DNA of 64,000 bases from Nitrospirota bacterium. GTDB taxonomy: Bacteria; Nitrospirota; Leptospirillia; Leptospirillales; Leptospirillaceae. The position numbers and the translations under genes were made by a program. Location: assembly GCA_023481175.1 (NCBI GenBank), contig JAMCWM010000008.1, positions 78,462 to 142,461 of the forward strand. Direction: 5' to 3'. The notes under the pieces are model-generated. The model worked only from the letters and a program-made list of their open reading frames with translations, was not told the origin of the DNA and searched no databases. This document shows, one piece after another, positions 45,872-53,822 of the stretch. Position 1 is the first letter of the stretch, and the number at the start of each line of letters is the position of its first letter.

Positions 45872-45911
45872 GCGACAACCGACCGGAGATCCCGTCCGGA
45901 GCCGTTGTCGC
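45872..45911 (+). promoter_or_regulatory. Stem-loop in the hsp20 5' region
   Basis: Outer arms GCGACAAC (45872-45879) and GTTGTCGC (45904-45911), inner arms CCGGA and TCCGG. It ends 16 bases before the hsp20 ribosome site. It could be an RNA element controlling hsp20, or a transcription factor palindrome. Confidence 0.5.
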
Positions 45912-45938
45912 AGGAAGAACTTTGTGAGGAGGTCGGTC

Positions 45939-46397
45939 ATGAGCAGTCTGTTGAGGTGGGATCCTGTCCGGGAGTTCGAGGAGTTCGGTCGCCGCATGGC
46001 GCCCTGGTTCGGACGTCGCGGAAAAGAGACGATGAGGGAAGGAGAGGGAGCGGTCACGATCTTCGACTGGTCTCCCTCGGTGGATGTGGCCGAGGAGGAA
46101 AAGGACTATCTCGTCACGGCGGAGCTTCCGGAGGTGAAAAAGGAGGACATGAAGGTGACGGTGGAGAACGGGGTTCTGACGATCTCCGGGGAGCGAAAGA
46201 AGGAGAGGGAGGAGAAGGAGGGAGTCCGATATCACCGGATCGAACGGTGCTATGGATCCTTTCTCAGAAGTTTCACCCTGCCGGAGGATGCCGATCCCGC
46301 CAGTGTCAAGGCGACCATGAAGGAAGGGGTCCTGAAGGTCCGTATCGGCAAACGCCCCGGAACCCCTCCGAAGGCCGTCCCGATCGGGACGGAGTAG
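45939..46397 (+). CDS. Hsp20/alpha-crystallin small heat-shock protein
   Basis: 152 residues; AGGAGG six bases before the ATG. Alpha-crystallin domain from about residue 48 (WSPSVDVAEEEKDYLVTAEL) through GERKKEREEKEG and YGSFLRSFTLPEDADPASVK, ending with the EGVLKVRIGK beta strand. The C-terminal IxI-like tail is weak (AVPIGTE). An ATP-independent holdase. No CIRCE precedes it, but a stem-loop does. Confidence 0.95.
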   Translation: MSSLLRWDPVREFEEFGRRMAPWFGRRGKETMREGEGAVTIFDWSPSVDVAEEEKDYLVTAELPEVKKEDMKVTVENGVLTISGERKKEREEKEGVRYHRIERCYGSFLRSFTLPEDADPASVKATMKEGVLKVRIGKRPGTPPKAVPIGTE

Positions 46398-46512
46398 CAG
46401 GGGGACATGCTCCCTGCCCGGAATTGTCTGAAGGATTCCCTGGACCGGAAAGTTCAAGTCGGGTATGCTCGTAGAGGGATCGGAAAAAAAGGAGCAAGAG
46501 ACGCTGAACGGC

Positions 46513-47166
46513 ATGATCTTTTCTGACCGCATCGAGGCCGCCCACAGGCTTGTCCGGGTCCTTGCGAAATTCAGGGGACGCCGTCCCCTGATTGCGGCCA
46601 TTCCCCGGGGGGCCGTTCCCATGGGGGAAATTCTGGCCCGCGAACTGGACGGGGATCTGGATGTGGTGCTGGTCCGGAAGCTCCGGGCTCCCTATAACCC
46701 CGAGTTCGCCATCGGGTCCGTGGCGGAGTCCGGATGGACCTATGTGGCGCCCTATGCGGAGGAGGCCGGGGGGACCGCCGACTATATCGACCGGGAAAAG
46801 ACCTTCCAGCTCGGTGTGATCCGGAAGCGGCGGGTCCGGTATACCCCCCTCCGGCCTCCCATCGACCCGGCGGGACGGATCGTGATCGTCGTGGACGACG
46901 GTCTGGCGACGGGGGCGACCATGATTTCCGCGCTTCATTCCCTGCGCTCGCAAAAGCCGGCACGGCTTGTCTGTGCGGTTCCGGTCGCTTCTTCGGAGAC
47001 GGTGGAGAAGGTCCGGCCCTATGCCGACGAGGTGGTCTGTCTTGAAACTCCGGAGTTCTTTCATGCGGTGGGAGAGTTCTATTCGAACTTTCCCCAGGTG
47101 TCGGACGAGGAGGTCGAGGCCATTCTCACGCGTGCGGCGGGAGGTGCAGCAAAAACCAGTCCGTAG
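46513..47166 (+). CDS. Phosphoribosyltransferase-domain protein
   Basis: 217 residues. PRPP-loop IVIVVDDGLATGATMIS, and the family segment LIAAIPRGAVPMGEILARELDGDLDVVLVRKL. This PRTase type is often fused to or adjacent to a dienelactone-hydrolase-like protein, as here (next gene, convergent). Substrate unknown. I chose ATG 46513 because the family begins MFxDR; ATG 46465 adds 16 residues and lacks a ribosome site too. A CTG at 46504 is well placed after AAGGAG and may be the true start. The 3' end overlaps the hydrolase by 41 bases. Confidence 0.85.
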   Translation: MIFSDRIEAAHRLVRVLAKFRGRRPLIAAIPRGAVPMGEILARELDGDLDVVLVRKLRAPYNPEFAIGSVAESGWTYVAPYAEEAGGTADYIDREKTFQLGVIRKRRVRYTPLRPPIDPAGRIVIVVDDGLATGATMISALHSLRSQKPARLVCAVPVASSETVEKVRPYADEVVCLETPEFFHAVGEFYSNFPQVSDEEVEAILTRAAGGAAKTSP

Positions 47167-47773
47167 CGAGTCTGCCGACCTCTTCCAGGGTGCCCGGTTC
47201 CTCGAAGAGATGCGTGGCGCCCGGAACGATGACCATCTTTTTCGCGCATCGAAGCGGACCGAAGGCCTCCCGGTTCAGGGCGATCACCTCCCGGTCGAGT
47301 TCCCCCACCAGAAACAGGGTTGGCGCCATGACCCCGGCCAGGGCCCGGAGGCTGGCCATGTCGGGGCGTCCTCCCCGCGAGACCACGGCGAAGACATCGG
47401 GTCCGAGAAGGGAGGCGGCTTCAAGGGCCGCCGCAGAACCGGTGCTGGCTCCAAAAAGGCCCAGCGGCAAAGACTCCGTCTCCTCGTTCGTCTTCACCCA
47501 TGCCCCCGCGGCCATCAGCCTCTCCGTCAGAAGGCGGATGTCGAAGCGGTGTTCGGGAAGGTCCTCTTCCTCCCCTGTCAGAAGATCCATGAGCAATGTC
47601 GCGAGACCGGCCTTTCTGAGGACCCCCGCCACGAAGTTGTTCCGGGGGGAGAGCCGGGACGAGCCGCTGCCATGGGCGAACAGAACCAGGCCCCGGGCGC
47701 TCCGGGGGACTCCGAGCAATCCGTCGATCGTCCCATGGTCAAAAGGGATGCGGACTGGAAGGGACGAGCTCAT
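47126..47773 (-). CDS. Alpha/beta hydrolase (dienelactone hydrolase-like)
   Basis: 215 residues. LVLFAHGSGSSRLSPRN (oxyanion region), nucleophile Ser in FGASTGSAAAL, Asp in GELDREV, and His in PGATHLFEEPG complete the triad. Proteins of this type pair with the adjacent phosphoribosyltransferase family in many genomes, sometimes as a fusion. Substrate unknown. The ATG overlaps the stop of a 36-residue upstream ORF as ATGA, with GGAGG eight bases before it. Confidence 0.9.
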   Translation of the reverse strand: MSSSLPVRIPFDHGTIDGLLGVPRSARGLVLFAHGSGSSRLSPRNNFVAGVLRKAGLATLLMDLLTGEEEDLPEHRFDIRLLTERLMAAGAWVKTNEETESLPLGLFGASTGSAAALEAASLLGPDVFAVVSRGGRPDMASLRALAGVMAPTLFLVGELDREVIALNREAFGPLRCAKKMVIVPGATHLFEEPGTLEEVGRLATDWFLLHLPPHA

Positions 47774-47880
47774 CTGGATGCCTCCGGACAGGGAGAGGGG
47801 GCCGGCTGCCTGCCCTCCGCCGGGAACTCGCCGGAGGGAAAAAGATCTCTGAATTTTGTCCTGTCTCCTGGCGTATCCAT
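47770..47880 (-). CDS. Short leader ORF coupled to the alpha/beta hydrolase
   Basis: 36 residues starting MDTPGDRTKFRDLFPSGEFP, with a strong AAGGAGG seven bases before the ATG. Its stop overlaps the hydrolase start (ATGA). The first 24 residues and the ribosome site lie inside direct-repeat copy 1 and recur in copy 2. The repeated start site argues that it is translated, perhaps to couple or regulate the hydrolase. Confidence 0.5.
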   Translation of the reverse strand: MDTPGDRTKFRDLFPSGEFPAEGRQPAPSPCPEASR

Positions 47881-47943
47881 GAGGGTGCCTCCTTGCCTTT
47901 CCTGGCAGATGCCGTTTCTTCCGGTTTCTCCGGACCCACTTTT
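47807..47943. repeat. 137-bp direct repeat, copy 1
   Basis: Matches 49354-49490 at 135 of 137 positions with no gaps; the two differences are C/T and G/A near the left end. It contains, on the minus strand, the ribosome site, ATG and first 24 codons of a short ORF and about 60 bases upstream of it. The copies are 1547 bases apart and bracket the Panacea toxin-antitoxin genes. Confidence 0.97.
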
Positions 47944-48270
47944 AATAACAGCGGTCCGGCCGGCCTTCGTTTTCATGCCGGAGAGCCGGACCGGGGGGCC
48001 CCAAAAGGGCCTCTTTGCCGGAAGGACGGCCGACGAAAAGAGCGTCCGCCTGGCCGGCCATTGGAAGAACGAGGCCGGACAGTCGTGAAAGAGAAGGCCC
48101 CATCCAAACGAATTTTCATCCTTTGCGCGCATTGGAAACTCCATGGTTTGCGGCGGGGAGGAAGGCGCACTCCTTTTTTTATCCTTTTTATTCACTGGCT
48201 CCGCACTCCTGAACTTGGAGTCGAATTGGTCAGTGAGATGCCGTTGCAAGAAGAAGGGGGAGGTGCAACT
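47944..48270. other. Intergenic region inside the repeat-bounded segment
   Basis: About 330 bases between repeat copy 1 and the toxin stop. The copy-1 side is GC-rich, the toxin side AT-rich (from about 48160). No gene is supportable; a weak GGCCC/GGGCC hairpin is present near 48000. Confidence 0.45.
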
Positions 48271-48549
48271 TCATTGGTTATTTTGTTGAATCGGTTCTAT
48301 ATAAAGTAAGGTCACGGTGTTTGCGTCATCGATCCTGAAATAAATCCGAAATGGTGGGATACCCAAAGCGGGCTCGGTCAAAATGACCCGAATATCCATT
48401 TCGAGGTGGGGAACTCTTGGAAATTTCTCGGGGACAGCCGCCAAGGCAGCATCAATTCCCCATAAAACTTCGTCGATTCGGCGGGAATTTTGTTTCCAGA
48501 TCTTGAGACAATCTTGAAATAGTGGATCCCATCGGATTGTCCGGGCCAA
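48271..48549 (-). CDS. Putative toxin of a Panacea-type TA pair (RelE/ParE-like)
   Basis: 92 residues from a TTG that directly follows the antitoxin stop (no gap). The C-terminal half, RVILTEPALGIPPFRIYFRI and DDANTVTLLYIEP, resembles the beta-sheet end of RelE/ParE-fold toxins (FRIxYxIDxxxxxVxLLxI). The basic N-terminus and small size fit. Assignment as toxin rests mainly on position after a Panacea antitoxin. Base composition is clearly lower in GC than its surroundings. Confidence 0.6.
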   Translation of the reverse strand: MARTIRWDPLFQDCLKIWKQNSRRIDEVLWGIDAALAAVPEKFPRVPHLEMDIRVILTEPALGIPPFRIYFRIDDANTVTLLYIEPIQQNNQ

Positions 48550-49113
48550 TTATTTCCAGCCATGTTTTTTAGCCAGCTCATGTGCTCTTCGGATTTCTCC
48601 TTCATCCAAAGGAAAGGGAGGAGAGATAAAAGCCGCCTCGTAGGGAATTGTCTCCCCATAGCCGACCATTTGATATCCAATGGAAAAGTGGGAAAAATCG
48701 CTAATTCCGGTCCCATCCATTTCTCGGAAAATGTCTATCATTTCATCAACGATTGCGATTTCGGCACCAGAAAACTCAGACAAATCAGGATCCCTCAGCG
48801 CAAAAAGTCTTTTCTGAGGGTGATTGAAGTATTTTTCCTGAACTAAGATTGCATCCTGCTTATTTTCAAGTTCTTCCCGGATTTCTGGAAGTGGGCAGGG
48901 AACTGGACCGTGATCCAATTTTCGATAGTCCGCTCCCGTAATAGGTCTCCCGAGTTGAAGATAGGCTTGAAAATCACAGAAAAAAAGCAACTTGTTGAGC
49001 TTTGTTGCTCCAAAAGTAGGATCCTTTTGGGATTTTCGGGCGACATATAACAAAAGCTCGGCGAATTTTTTCTTATCGAGCTTGAAATGAGTTTTTTCTA
49101 AAGTGGTTTTCAT
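48550..49113 (-). CDS. Panacea-domain (SocA-like, DUF4065) antitoxin
   Basis: 187 residues. The Panacea signature is clear: FGATKLNKLLFFCDFQAYLQ, GRPITGADYRKLDHGPVPCP and FREMDGTGISDFSHFSIGYQ. Panacea proteins are antitoxins that pair with many unrelated toxins; SocA is a proteolytic adaptor. The gene precedes a small ORF with no gap, the usual order for this family. Low-GC codon use and the flanking direct repeats suggest acquisition. The ribosome site is weak. Confidence 0.88.
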   Translation of the reverse strand: MKTTLEKTHFKLDKKKFAELLLYVARKSQKDPTFGATKLNKLLFFCDFQAYLQLGRPITGADYRKLDHGPVPCPLPEIREELENKQDAILVQEKYFNHPQKRLFALRDPDLSEFSGAEIAIVDEMIDIFREMDGTGISDFSHFSIGYQMVGYGETIPYEAAFISPPFPLDEGEIRRAHELAKKHGWK

Positions 49114-49166
49114 AATTTTTCTACCTGGTAAAGATGTATTTCCGAAACGGGTATCACTTTGGTTAT

Positions 49167-49193
49167 ATTATAATGCACGAGTGGGTTTGGCAA
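49167..49193 (-). promoter_or_regulatory. Promoter of the Panacea TA pair
   Basis: Minus strand: TTGCCA (49193-49188), then overlapping TATAAT (49172-49167) and TAATAT (49170-49165) at 15 and 17 bases spacing. It lies about 55 bases before the antitoxin ATG. Confidence 0.6.
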
Positions 49194-49313
49194 ACTTCTG
49201 ATGAAGGCTGAAAGAAGATTGACTTCAATAACTCTGCCCGGTCTTCCGCTTCTAGGTGTGAGGGGCTCTTGAGCATTTACGAAAAGTCAATAATAAGCTC
49301 CTTTCGGGCCTCG

Positions 49314-49427
49314 TCAGCTCAGGGATCCCCTTCTTCCTTCATCCGGTAGACCGTGCCTGCCCTCTGCCGGGAACTCGCCGGAAGGAAAAAGATCTCTGAA
49401 TTTTGTCCTGTCTCCTGGCGTATCCAT
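49314..49427 (-). CDS. Short ORF starting in repeat copy 2
   Basis: 37 residues with the same AAGGAGG, ATG and first 24 residues as the leader ORF at 47770-47880, then a different tail (HGLPDEGRRGSLS). Copy 1 leads straight into a hydrolase gene; this copy ends in non-coding DNA upstream of the TA genes, so it is probably a duplicated leader cut off from its partner. Confidence 0.4.
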   Translation of the reverse strand: MDTPGDRTKFRDLFPSGEFPAEGRHGLPDEGRRGSLS

Positions 49428-49490
49428 GAGGGTGCCTCCTTGCCTTTCCTGGCAGATGCCGTTTCTTCCGGTTTCTCCGGACCCACTTTT
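49354..49490. repeat. 137-bp direct repeat, copy 2
   Basis: Second copy of the repeat at 47807-47943 in the same orientation. It is the outer boundary of the low-GC segment that carries the TA genes. Confidence 0.97.
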
Positions 49491-49611
49491 GAACTCCTCA
49501 TGTCCGGGCTGTGGACATAGAAGGATTCTGCGATTCGTGCGGCTGGAATCTTTAAGACGGCAGGTTCGCCTGACCTCATAACGACAGGGTGATCAGGGCA
49601 AGGGACAAATC

Positions 49612-49635
49612 AAGGCCCCTACAAAGGGGCCTTTT
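49612..49635. terminator. Terminator-like hairpin
   Basis: AAGGCCCC, loop TACAAA, GGGGCCTT then TT: an 8-bp perfect stem, possibly working in both directions. It separates the repeat region from the tRNA gene. Confidence 0.7.
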
Positions 49636-49922
49636 GCGTGAGCGGAGGGTCCGGTGAATTCCCCGGATCCTTTCTCCCACATTTCTAGAATACCACCCTT
49701 GGAAGGATTGTCCATGGTGCCGGAAATCCTGGGCTCCGGCGGAATCGGACGGGAGGAGGCACTATCTCTTCCGGTTGAGAGAGGGAGGAAGGAAGCGGAA
49801 AAAAGGACCGCCCTCCCCGGGGGACAGAAGGGGAAAGGGACCCGGGATCAGGAAGACCTGCCTGCCCCGCCCGCCCCTTTGGCCGCCAGCCGGACCGGTT
49901 CCCCTCACCGCGACGGGCGGGA

Positions 49923-49952
49923 TTGTCAGGGGGCCCGTCGTTGATGTATAGT
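49923..49952 (+). promoter_or_regulatory. Promoter of tRNA-Pro
   Basis: TTGTCA (49923-49928), 18 bases, TATAGT (49947-49952), 52 bases before the mature tRNA. Confidence 0.55.
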
Positions 49953-50004
49953 AGGGGAATCTTTCTTGATTCCGTGGAGGAGATCCTCGGACCAGGGGCT
50001 TTGT

Positions 50005-50081
50005 CGGGGCGTGGCGCAGCCTGGTAGCGCACACCGTTCGGGACGGTGGGGTCGAAGGTTCAAATCCTTTCGCCCCGACCA
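50005..50081 (+). tRNA. tRNA-Pro (anticodon CGG)
   Basis: Acceptor stem CGGGGCG (50005-50011) pairs with CGCCCCG (50071-50077); discriminator A and CCA are encoded. D arm GCGCAGCCTGGTAGCGC, anticodon stem CACCG/CGGTG with loop TTCGGGA (anticodon CGG, reading CCG), T arm AAGGTTCAAATCCTT. A T-run follows at once. Structure and identity are unambiguous. Confidence 0.98.
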
Positions 50082-50175
50082 TTTTTTTCTTGATTTACTC
50101 TTTTCGCCAGCAACTCCCGTTCTCTGGCCTCCTTAGCCGATGTTTCCGGTCCTTCGCACTGTTTGACTGCCGACC

Positions 50176-50487
50176 ATGCCTATGAAAAAATGCGTCCTCC
50201 ATATCAGGGTGACCGGACAGGTGCAGGGTGTGGGCTTTCGCGCCTATGTGAAAACGCAGGCCGACGAGAGAAGAATTCTGGGCTGGGTCCGCAATCTGTC
50301 CGACGGCTCGGTCGAGATTCTTTCCCTCGTTCCCGAAGAACAGCGCTCTTCCTGGGTGGAAACCCTCAGGCAGGGCCCCGCCGGATCAGCGGTTGTCTCC
50401 CTCGATGTTCGGGATCTCCCGCCGGAGGAGGTCGGATCGAGGGTCGAGGATTTTCGGGAATTCCGGATCGAGAGGGTTCTAGAATGA
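50176..50487 (+). CDS. acyP: Acylphosphatase
   Basis: 103 residues. VTGQVQGVGFRAYVKTQADE holds the catalytic Arg, and GWVRNLSDGSVEI holds the catalytic Asn. It hydrolyses acyl phosphates such as acetyl phosphate or 1,3-bisphosphoglycerate. The stop overlaps the sigma-factor start as ATGA, so the two are translated together. A second ATG two codons in is possible. Confidence 0.93.
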   Translation: MPMKKCVLHIRVTGQVQGVGFRAYVKTQADERRILGWVRNLSDGSVEILSLVPEEQRSSWVETLRQGPAGSAVVSLDVRDLPPEEVGSRVEDFREFRIERVLE

Positions 50488-51428
50488 CCGACGATATTCT
50501 GGAGGACGCGGGACCTCCGGAGGAGGCCGGGGAGGAGGCTTCCGCTCCGGAGGAAACTCCGGAGAAGGCCGGATCCTCGCCCGAGGCCGGATCCCTGGGG
50601 CTCTATCTGAAAAACCTGCGGGACTATCCGCTCCTTTCGGCGGAGGAGGAGATTTCCCTGTCCCGGGAGATCGCCAAGGGCAACCAGGCCGCCCGGGAGC
50701 GGATGATCCTCTCCAACCTTCGCCTGGTCGTTCTGATCGCCAAGCGCTATGTCGGCCGGGGCCTGGGGTTCTCCGACCTGATCGAGGAGGGAAACATCGG
50801 CCTCATGAAGGCCGTGGACCGCTTCGACCCGGAGAAGGGATTCCGCTTCAGCACCTACGCCTCCTGGTGGATCCGCCAGGCGATCGAGCGGGCGGCCATC
50901 AATCAGGGACACCTGATCCGCCTGCCCGTCCACATGATGGAAAAGGTCAACCAGTATCTCTCCCAGGTCGAGCAGATGGTGGCCGACGGTCGGGCGCCGG
51001 ATCCGGAAGAGGCCGCCCGGAAGGCGAGGCTTACGGTCTCCGAATTCGAAGGCCTTCATCAGGTCCTTCGGTCAGCCGTTTCTCTCGATGCCCCCATCGG
51101 CGAGAGGGACGAAAACAGCCTGAAGGACATCCTCGAAGACCGGAACGCCGACTCCCCCCTCGATGTGGTGGAGAAAAAGGAGAACATGCAGGGAATTTCT
51201 GCCGCCTTCGGGATCTTGAGAGCGAAGGAGCGCCAGGTCATCGGCCTCCGCTTCGGTCTCGAGGGGGGAGATTCCATGACGCTCGAGGAAATCGGAAAGA
51301 TTCTGGGCGTGACCCGGGAACGGGTTCGCCAGATCGAGGCGGTGGCCCTTTCCAAGATGCGCGCCTATCTCGACGATGCCCGGCCCTTTGCCGCCCATTC
51401 TCTTGGGGACGTGCCGGAAGAGAAATGA
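50484..51428 (+). CDS. RNA polymerase sigma factor, sigma-70 family group 1/2 (RpoS/RpoD-like)
   Basis: 314 residues. Acidic N-terminal 30 residues without a region 1.1, then region 1.2 (LGLYLKNLRDYPLLSAEEE), region 2 (RFSTYASWWIRQAIERAAIN), region 3 (IRLPVHMMEKVNQYLSQVEQ) and region 4 (TLEEIGKILGVTRERVRQIE). Size and lack of region 1.1 point to an alternative primary-like (group 2, RpoS-like) factor rather than the housekeeping one. Coupled to acylphosphatase by ATGA. Confidence 0.9.
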   Translation: MTDDILEDAGPPEEAGEEASAPEETPEKAGSSPEAGSLGLYLKNLRDYPLLSAEEEISLSREIAKGNQAARERMILSNLRLVVLIAKRYVGRGLGFSDLIEEGNIGLMKAVDRFDPEKGFRFSTYASWWIRQAIERAAINQGHLIRLPVHMMEKVNQYLSQVEQMVADGRAPDPEEAARKARLTVSEFEGLHQVLRSAVSLDAPIGERDENSLKDILEDRNADSPLDVVEKKENMQGISAAFGILRAKERQVIGLRFGLEGGDSMTLEEIGKILGVTRERVRQIEAVALSKMRAYLDDARPFAAHSLGDVPEEK

Positions 51429-51477
51429 CGGGACATGAGTCCCGAACAGGATCACACCTCAAGACCAGGAGACGTTC

Positions 51478-51996
51478 ATGGATTTTGGTACCTATGTCCG
51501 GACCGTTCCGGACTTCCCGAAGAAGGGGATCCTCTTTTACGACCTGATGCCCCTTTTTGGCTCCCGGGAGGCCTTCCCGAAGCTGGTCGAACACCTGGCG
51601 GCCCCCTATCGGGGAAAGGGGATCACCCGCGTCGTCGGGATCGAGGCCCGCGGGTTCATCCTGGCGGCTCCGATGGCCCAGCTTCTGGGGGCGGGATTCG
51701 TTCCCGTCAGGAAAAAGGGCAAGCTTCCGGGGAGTGTCCGGGAGTTCTCCTACGATCTCGAATACGGGCAGGATACCATCGCCATGCAGGAAGGGGCGAT
51801 CGCCAAGGGAGAACGCGTCCTTCTCGTGGACGATCTACTCGCGACGGGCGGGACGGCCCGGGCGGCCCTCGGTCTCGTCCGGCTCCTGGGAGGGGAGGTC
51901 GAAGAACTCCTCTTTGTGGCGGAGCTCGAGGGTCTCGGAGGCCGGGACCGGCTCTCCGGGGAAAAGGTCCGCTCCGTTCTCTCCTACAAGGTCTAG
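51478..51996 (+). CDS. apt: Adenine phosphoribosyltransferase
   Basis: 172 residues with AGGAG upstream. Start TVPDFPKKGILFYDLMPLFG, then GIEARGFILAAPMA and PRPP loop VLLVDDLLATGGTARAAL. It salvages adenine to AMP. It follows the sigma factor by 49 bases. Confidence 0.95.
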   Translation: MDFGTYVRTVPDFPKKGILFYDLMPLFGSREAFPKLVEHLAAPYRGKGITRVVGIEARGFILAAPMAQLLGAGFVPVRKKGKLPGSVREFSYDLEYGQDTIAMQEGAIAKGERVLLVDDLLATGGTARAALGLVRLLGGEVEELLFVAELEGLGGRDRLSGEKVRSVLSYKV

Positions 51997-52004
51997 GGGA
52001 CGGC

Positions 52005-52316
52005 ATGGAGGCGTCCTTCCGGTATTTTGTCGTCCATGTCGTCTATCTGAAACCCTTTTCGGAGATCGAGCCTCTGGTCCCGCCCCACCGGGCCTTTCTC
52101 GACGGCTGCGTTAAGGACGGGTCCCTGCTGCTCTCGGGACCGCTCGTCCCCCGGACGGGAGGCCTCCTGCTCATGCGCGGCAGGGACAGGGGGGAGATCG
52201 AATCCCTTCTTTCCGGGGATCCCTACGCCAAGGCCGGTGTGGCCCGCCACGACCTTCAGGAATTTCAGCCGGTCAAGGCCTGTCCGGAGCTGTCGGGTCT
52301 TCTGGCCGGAGGCTGA
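52005..52316 (+). CDS. YciI-like protein
   Basis: 103 residues with AGGGGA upstream, eight bases after apt. YciI fold features: FVVHVVYLKPFSEIEPLVPP, HRAFLDGCVKDGSLLLSGPL and DPYAKAGVARHDLQEFQPV. The family is related to ferredoxin-like monooxygenases and muconolactone isomerases and is catalytically undefined. The conserved His-Asp region is present. Confidence 0.88.
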   Translation: MEASFRYFVVHVVYLKPFSEIEPLVPPHRAFLDGCVKDGSLLLSGPLVPRTGGLLLMRGRDRGEIESLLSGDPYAKAGVARHDLQEFQPVKACPELSGLLAGG

Positions 52317-52349
52317 CGGCATCGGAGACGGGCCGGCGGAGGCACCCTC

Positions 52350-53669
52350 GTGAAATGGGCGGCATTTTCCTTTCTCCGGGGGTTTGTCGTTGCGCTTCGC
52401 GGCAGCCTCCTCTCCCGGTCGCTGGCCTCGGCTCCCTTTGTCGGCCTTCTCGCCGCCTACACCCTCACCCAGTTCAGCGAGGGAATGACCCAGACCGCCC
52501 TGACCTGGATCGCCTTCCGGATCCGGCACAACGATGTGACGCTCGTGGGCCGGATCGGACTTCTCCAGACGATCATCCCCTTCCTGATCCTCATCCCCGC
52601 CGGGGTCCTCATCGATCTCCTTCCGCGTCAGATATTCATGGCCGCCATCAACCTTTTCAAGGGGGCCACCTATGCCATCATTCCTCTGATGAGTCTCTTC
52701 GAACCGCTCCGGACTCCCACCCTCCTGACGGTTGTCGTGGTGACGGCCCTTTTTTCCGCCGGTTTCGGACCGGCCTTCAACGCCGCGATCCCCGGCTTCG
52801 TCCCCACCGATCGCCTGAAACACGCCAACGGCTGGATTCAGATCGCCGGGCAGGGAGGATATTTTCTGGGCCCCCTGGTGACGGCCGGCCTCTTGCTCTA
52901 TTTTCCCGCTCCCTGGCTCCTGGTGGTCTCCGGCGGAGGGTTTGTCCTCTCGGCCTTTCTGCTGGCCCTCATCCCCCCTCCGCTCGATCCTCTCGAGCGC
53001 CGTCGCATCGAGGGGAAGGGACACGACCCGGGACACTCCCCGCGGGATGAAGGATCGTCCAGGGCCGGGATGGTCTCCGGCTTTCTTCACTCGGCGGGAA
53101 TTCTTCTGAAGAATCCGGTCCTCATGCTCTGCAGCCTCCTCCTCATGCTTTTCGCCCTCTTCAATGCGCCCATGTCGCTGGTCTTTCCGCTCCTCTCCTC
53201 CCAGGTCTTCCGGACACCGCCCTCCTTCTATGCCCTGTTGTCCGGCGCCTACTTTCTGGGCTCCTTCCTCGGAGGAGGCCTTCTCCTGGGCCGGAGGCTC
53301 CCGGGTCACTTTTCCCTGATTTCGGGAGGAATGCTCCTGGCGTCCGGAGCCTTTCTTCTCCTGCCGGTTCTCCCCTGGCCTTCCGCCGGATTCCTGTTTC
53401 TCATTCTCATCGGGGTCGGGCTCTCGTGGGCCCAGCCGCTCGCCTATGCCCGCATCCAGCAGATCGTTCCCTCCCTGGCCCTGGGGCGCGTTCTGGCCGT
53501 CGTGATGACCCTCTTCCTCCTGGCCGCGATCGTGGGCATCGAGGGAGGGACGCTCTTCCTTCATCGCCACCCGGTGACAGCCTTTCTCCATATCGAGGGA
53601 GGGATCCTGTTTGTCGTGTCGGCAGGCGTGTTGCTTTTGGTAACACTTTTCCGCTCCCGACTGTCCTGA
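52350..53669 (+). CDS. Major facilitator superfamily transporter
   Basis: 439 residues, GTG start, about twelve membrane helices with a charged central loop (about residues 205-245). Resembles the MFS_3/enterobactin-exporter-type subgroup (FSEGMTQTALTWIAFRIRHN, GPAFNAAIPGFVPTDRLKHA). A substrate cannot be named. It is followed by a second, similar transporter. Confidence 0.87.
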   Translation: MKWAAFSFLRGFVVALRGSLLSRSLASAPFVGLLAAYTLTQFSEGMTQTALTWIAFRIRHNDVTLVGRIGLLQTIIPFLILIPAGVLIDLLPRQIFMAAINLFKGATYAIIPLMSLFEPLRTPTLLTVVVVTALFSAGFGPAFNAAIPGFVPTDRLKHANGWIQIAGQGGYFLGPLVTAGLLLYFPAPWLLVVSGGGFVLSAFLLALIPPPLDPLERRRIEGKGHDPGHSPRDEGSSRAGMVSGFLHSAGILLKNPVLMLCSLLLMLFALFNAPMSLVFPLLSSQVFRTPPSFYALLSGAYFLGSFLGGGLLLGRRLPGHFSLISGGMLLASGAFLLLPVLPWPSAGFLFLILIGVGLSWAQPLAYARIQQIVPSLALGRVLAVVMTLFLLAAIVGIEGGTLFLHRHPVTAFLHIEGGILFVVSAGVLLLVTLFRSRLS

Positions 53670-53822
53670 GGGGAAACGGATTTCCGGACCCGGGCGGCCG
53701 GATCGTCAAAGACCTCCAGCCCCGTCCTGCCCCTTTTGCCTGGCCCGAATTTTGCGGTACCTCCGGTGATCAAGTTCTCCGGGAGCCGGAGGCGAATGGA
53801 ATGACGGGGGGAAAGATAAGGC

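Noticed and set aside
49319..49579. 86-codon minus-strand frame across repeat copy 2
   Set aside because: It uses another frame than the ORF that has the strong ribosome site, and its counterpart in copy 1 has a different start; it looks like a by-product of the repeat.
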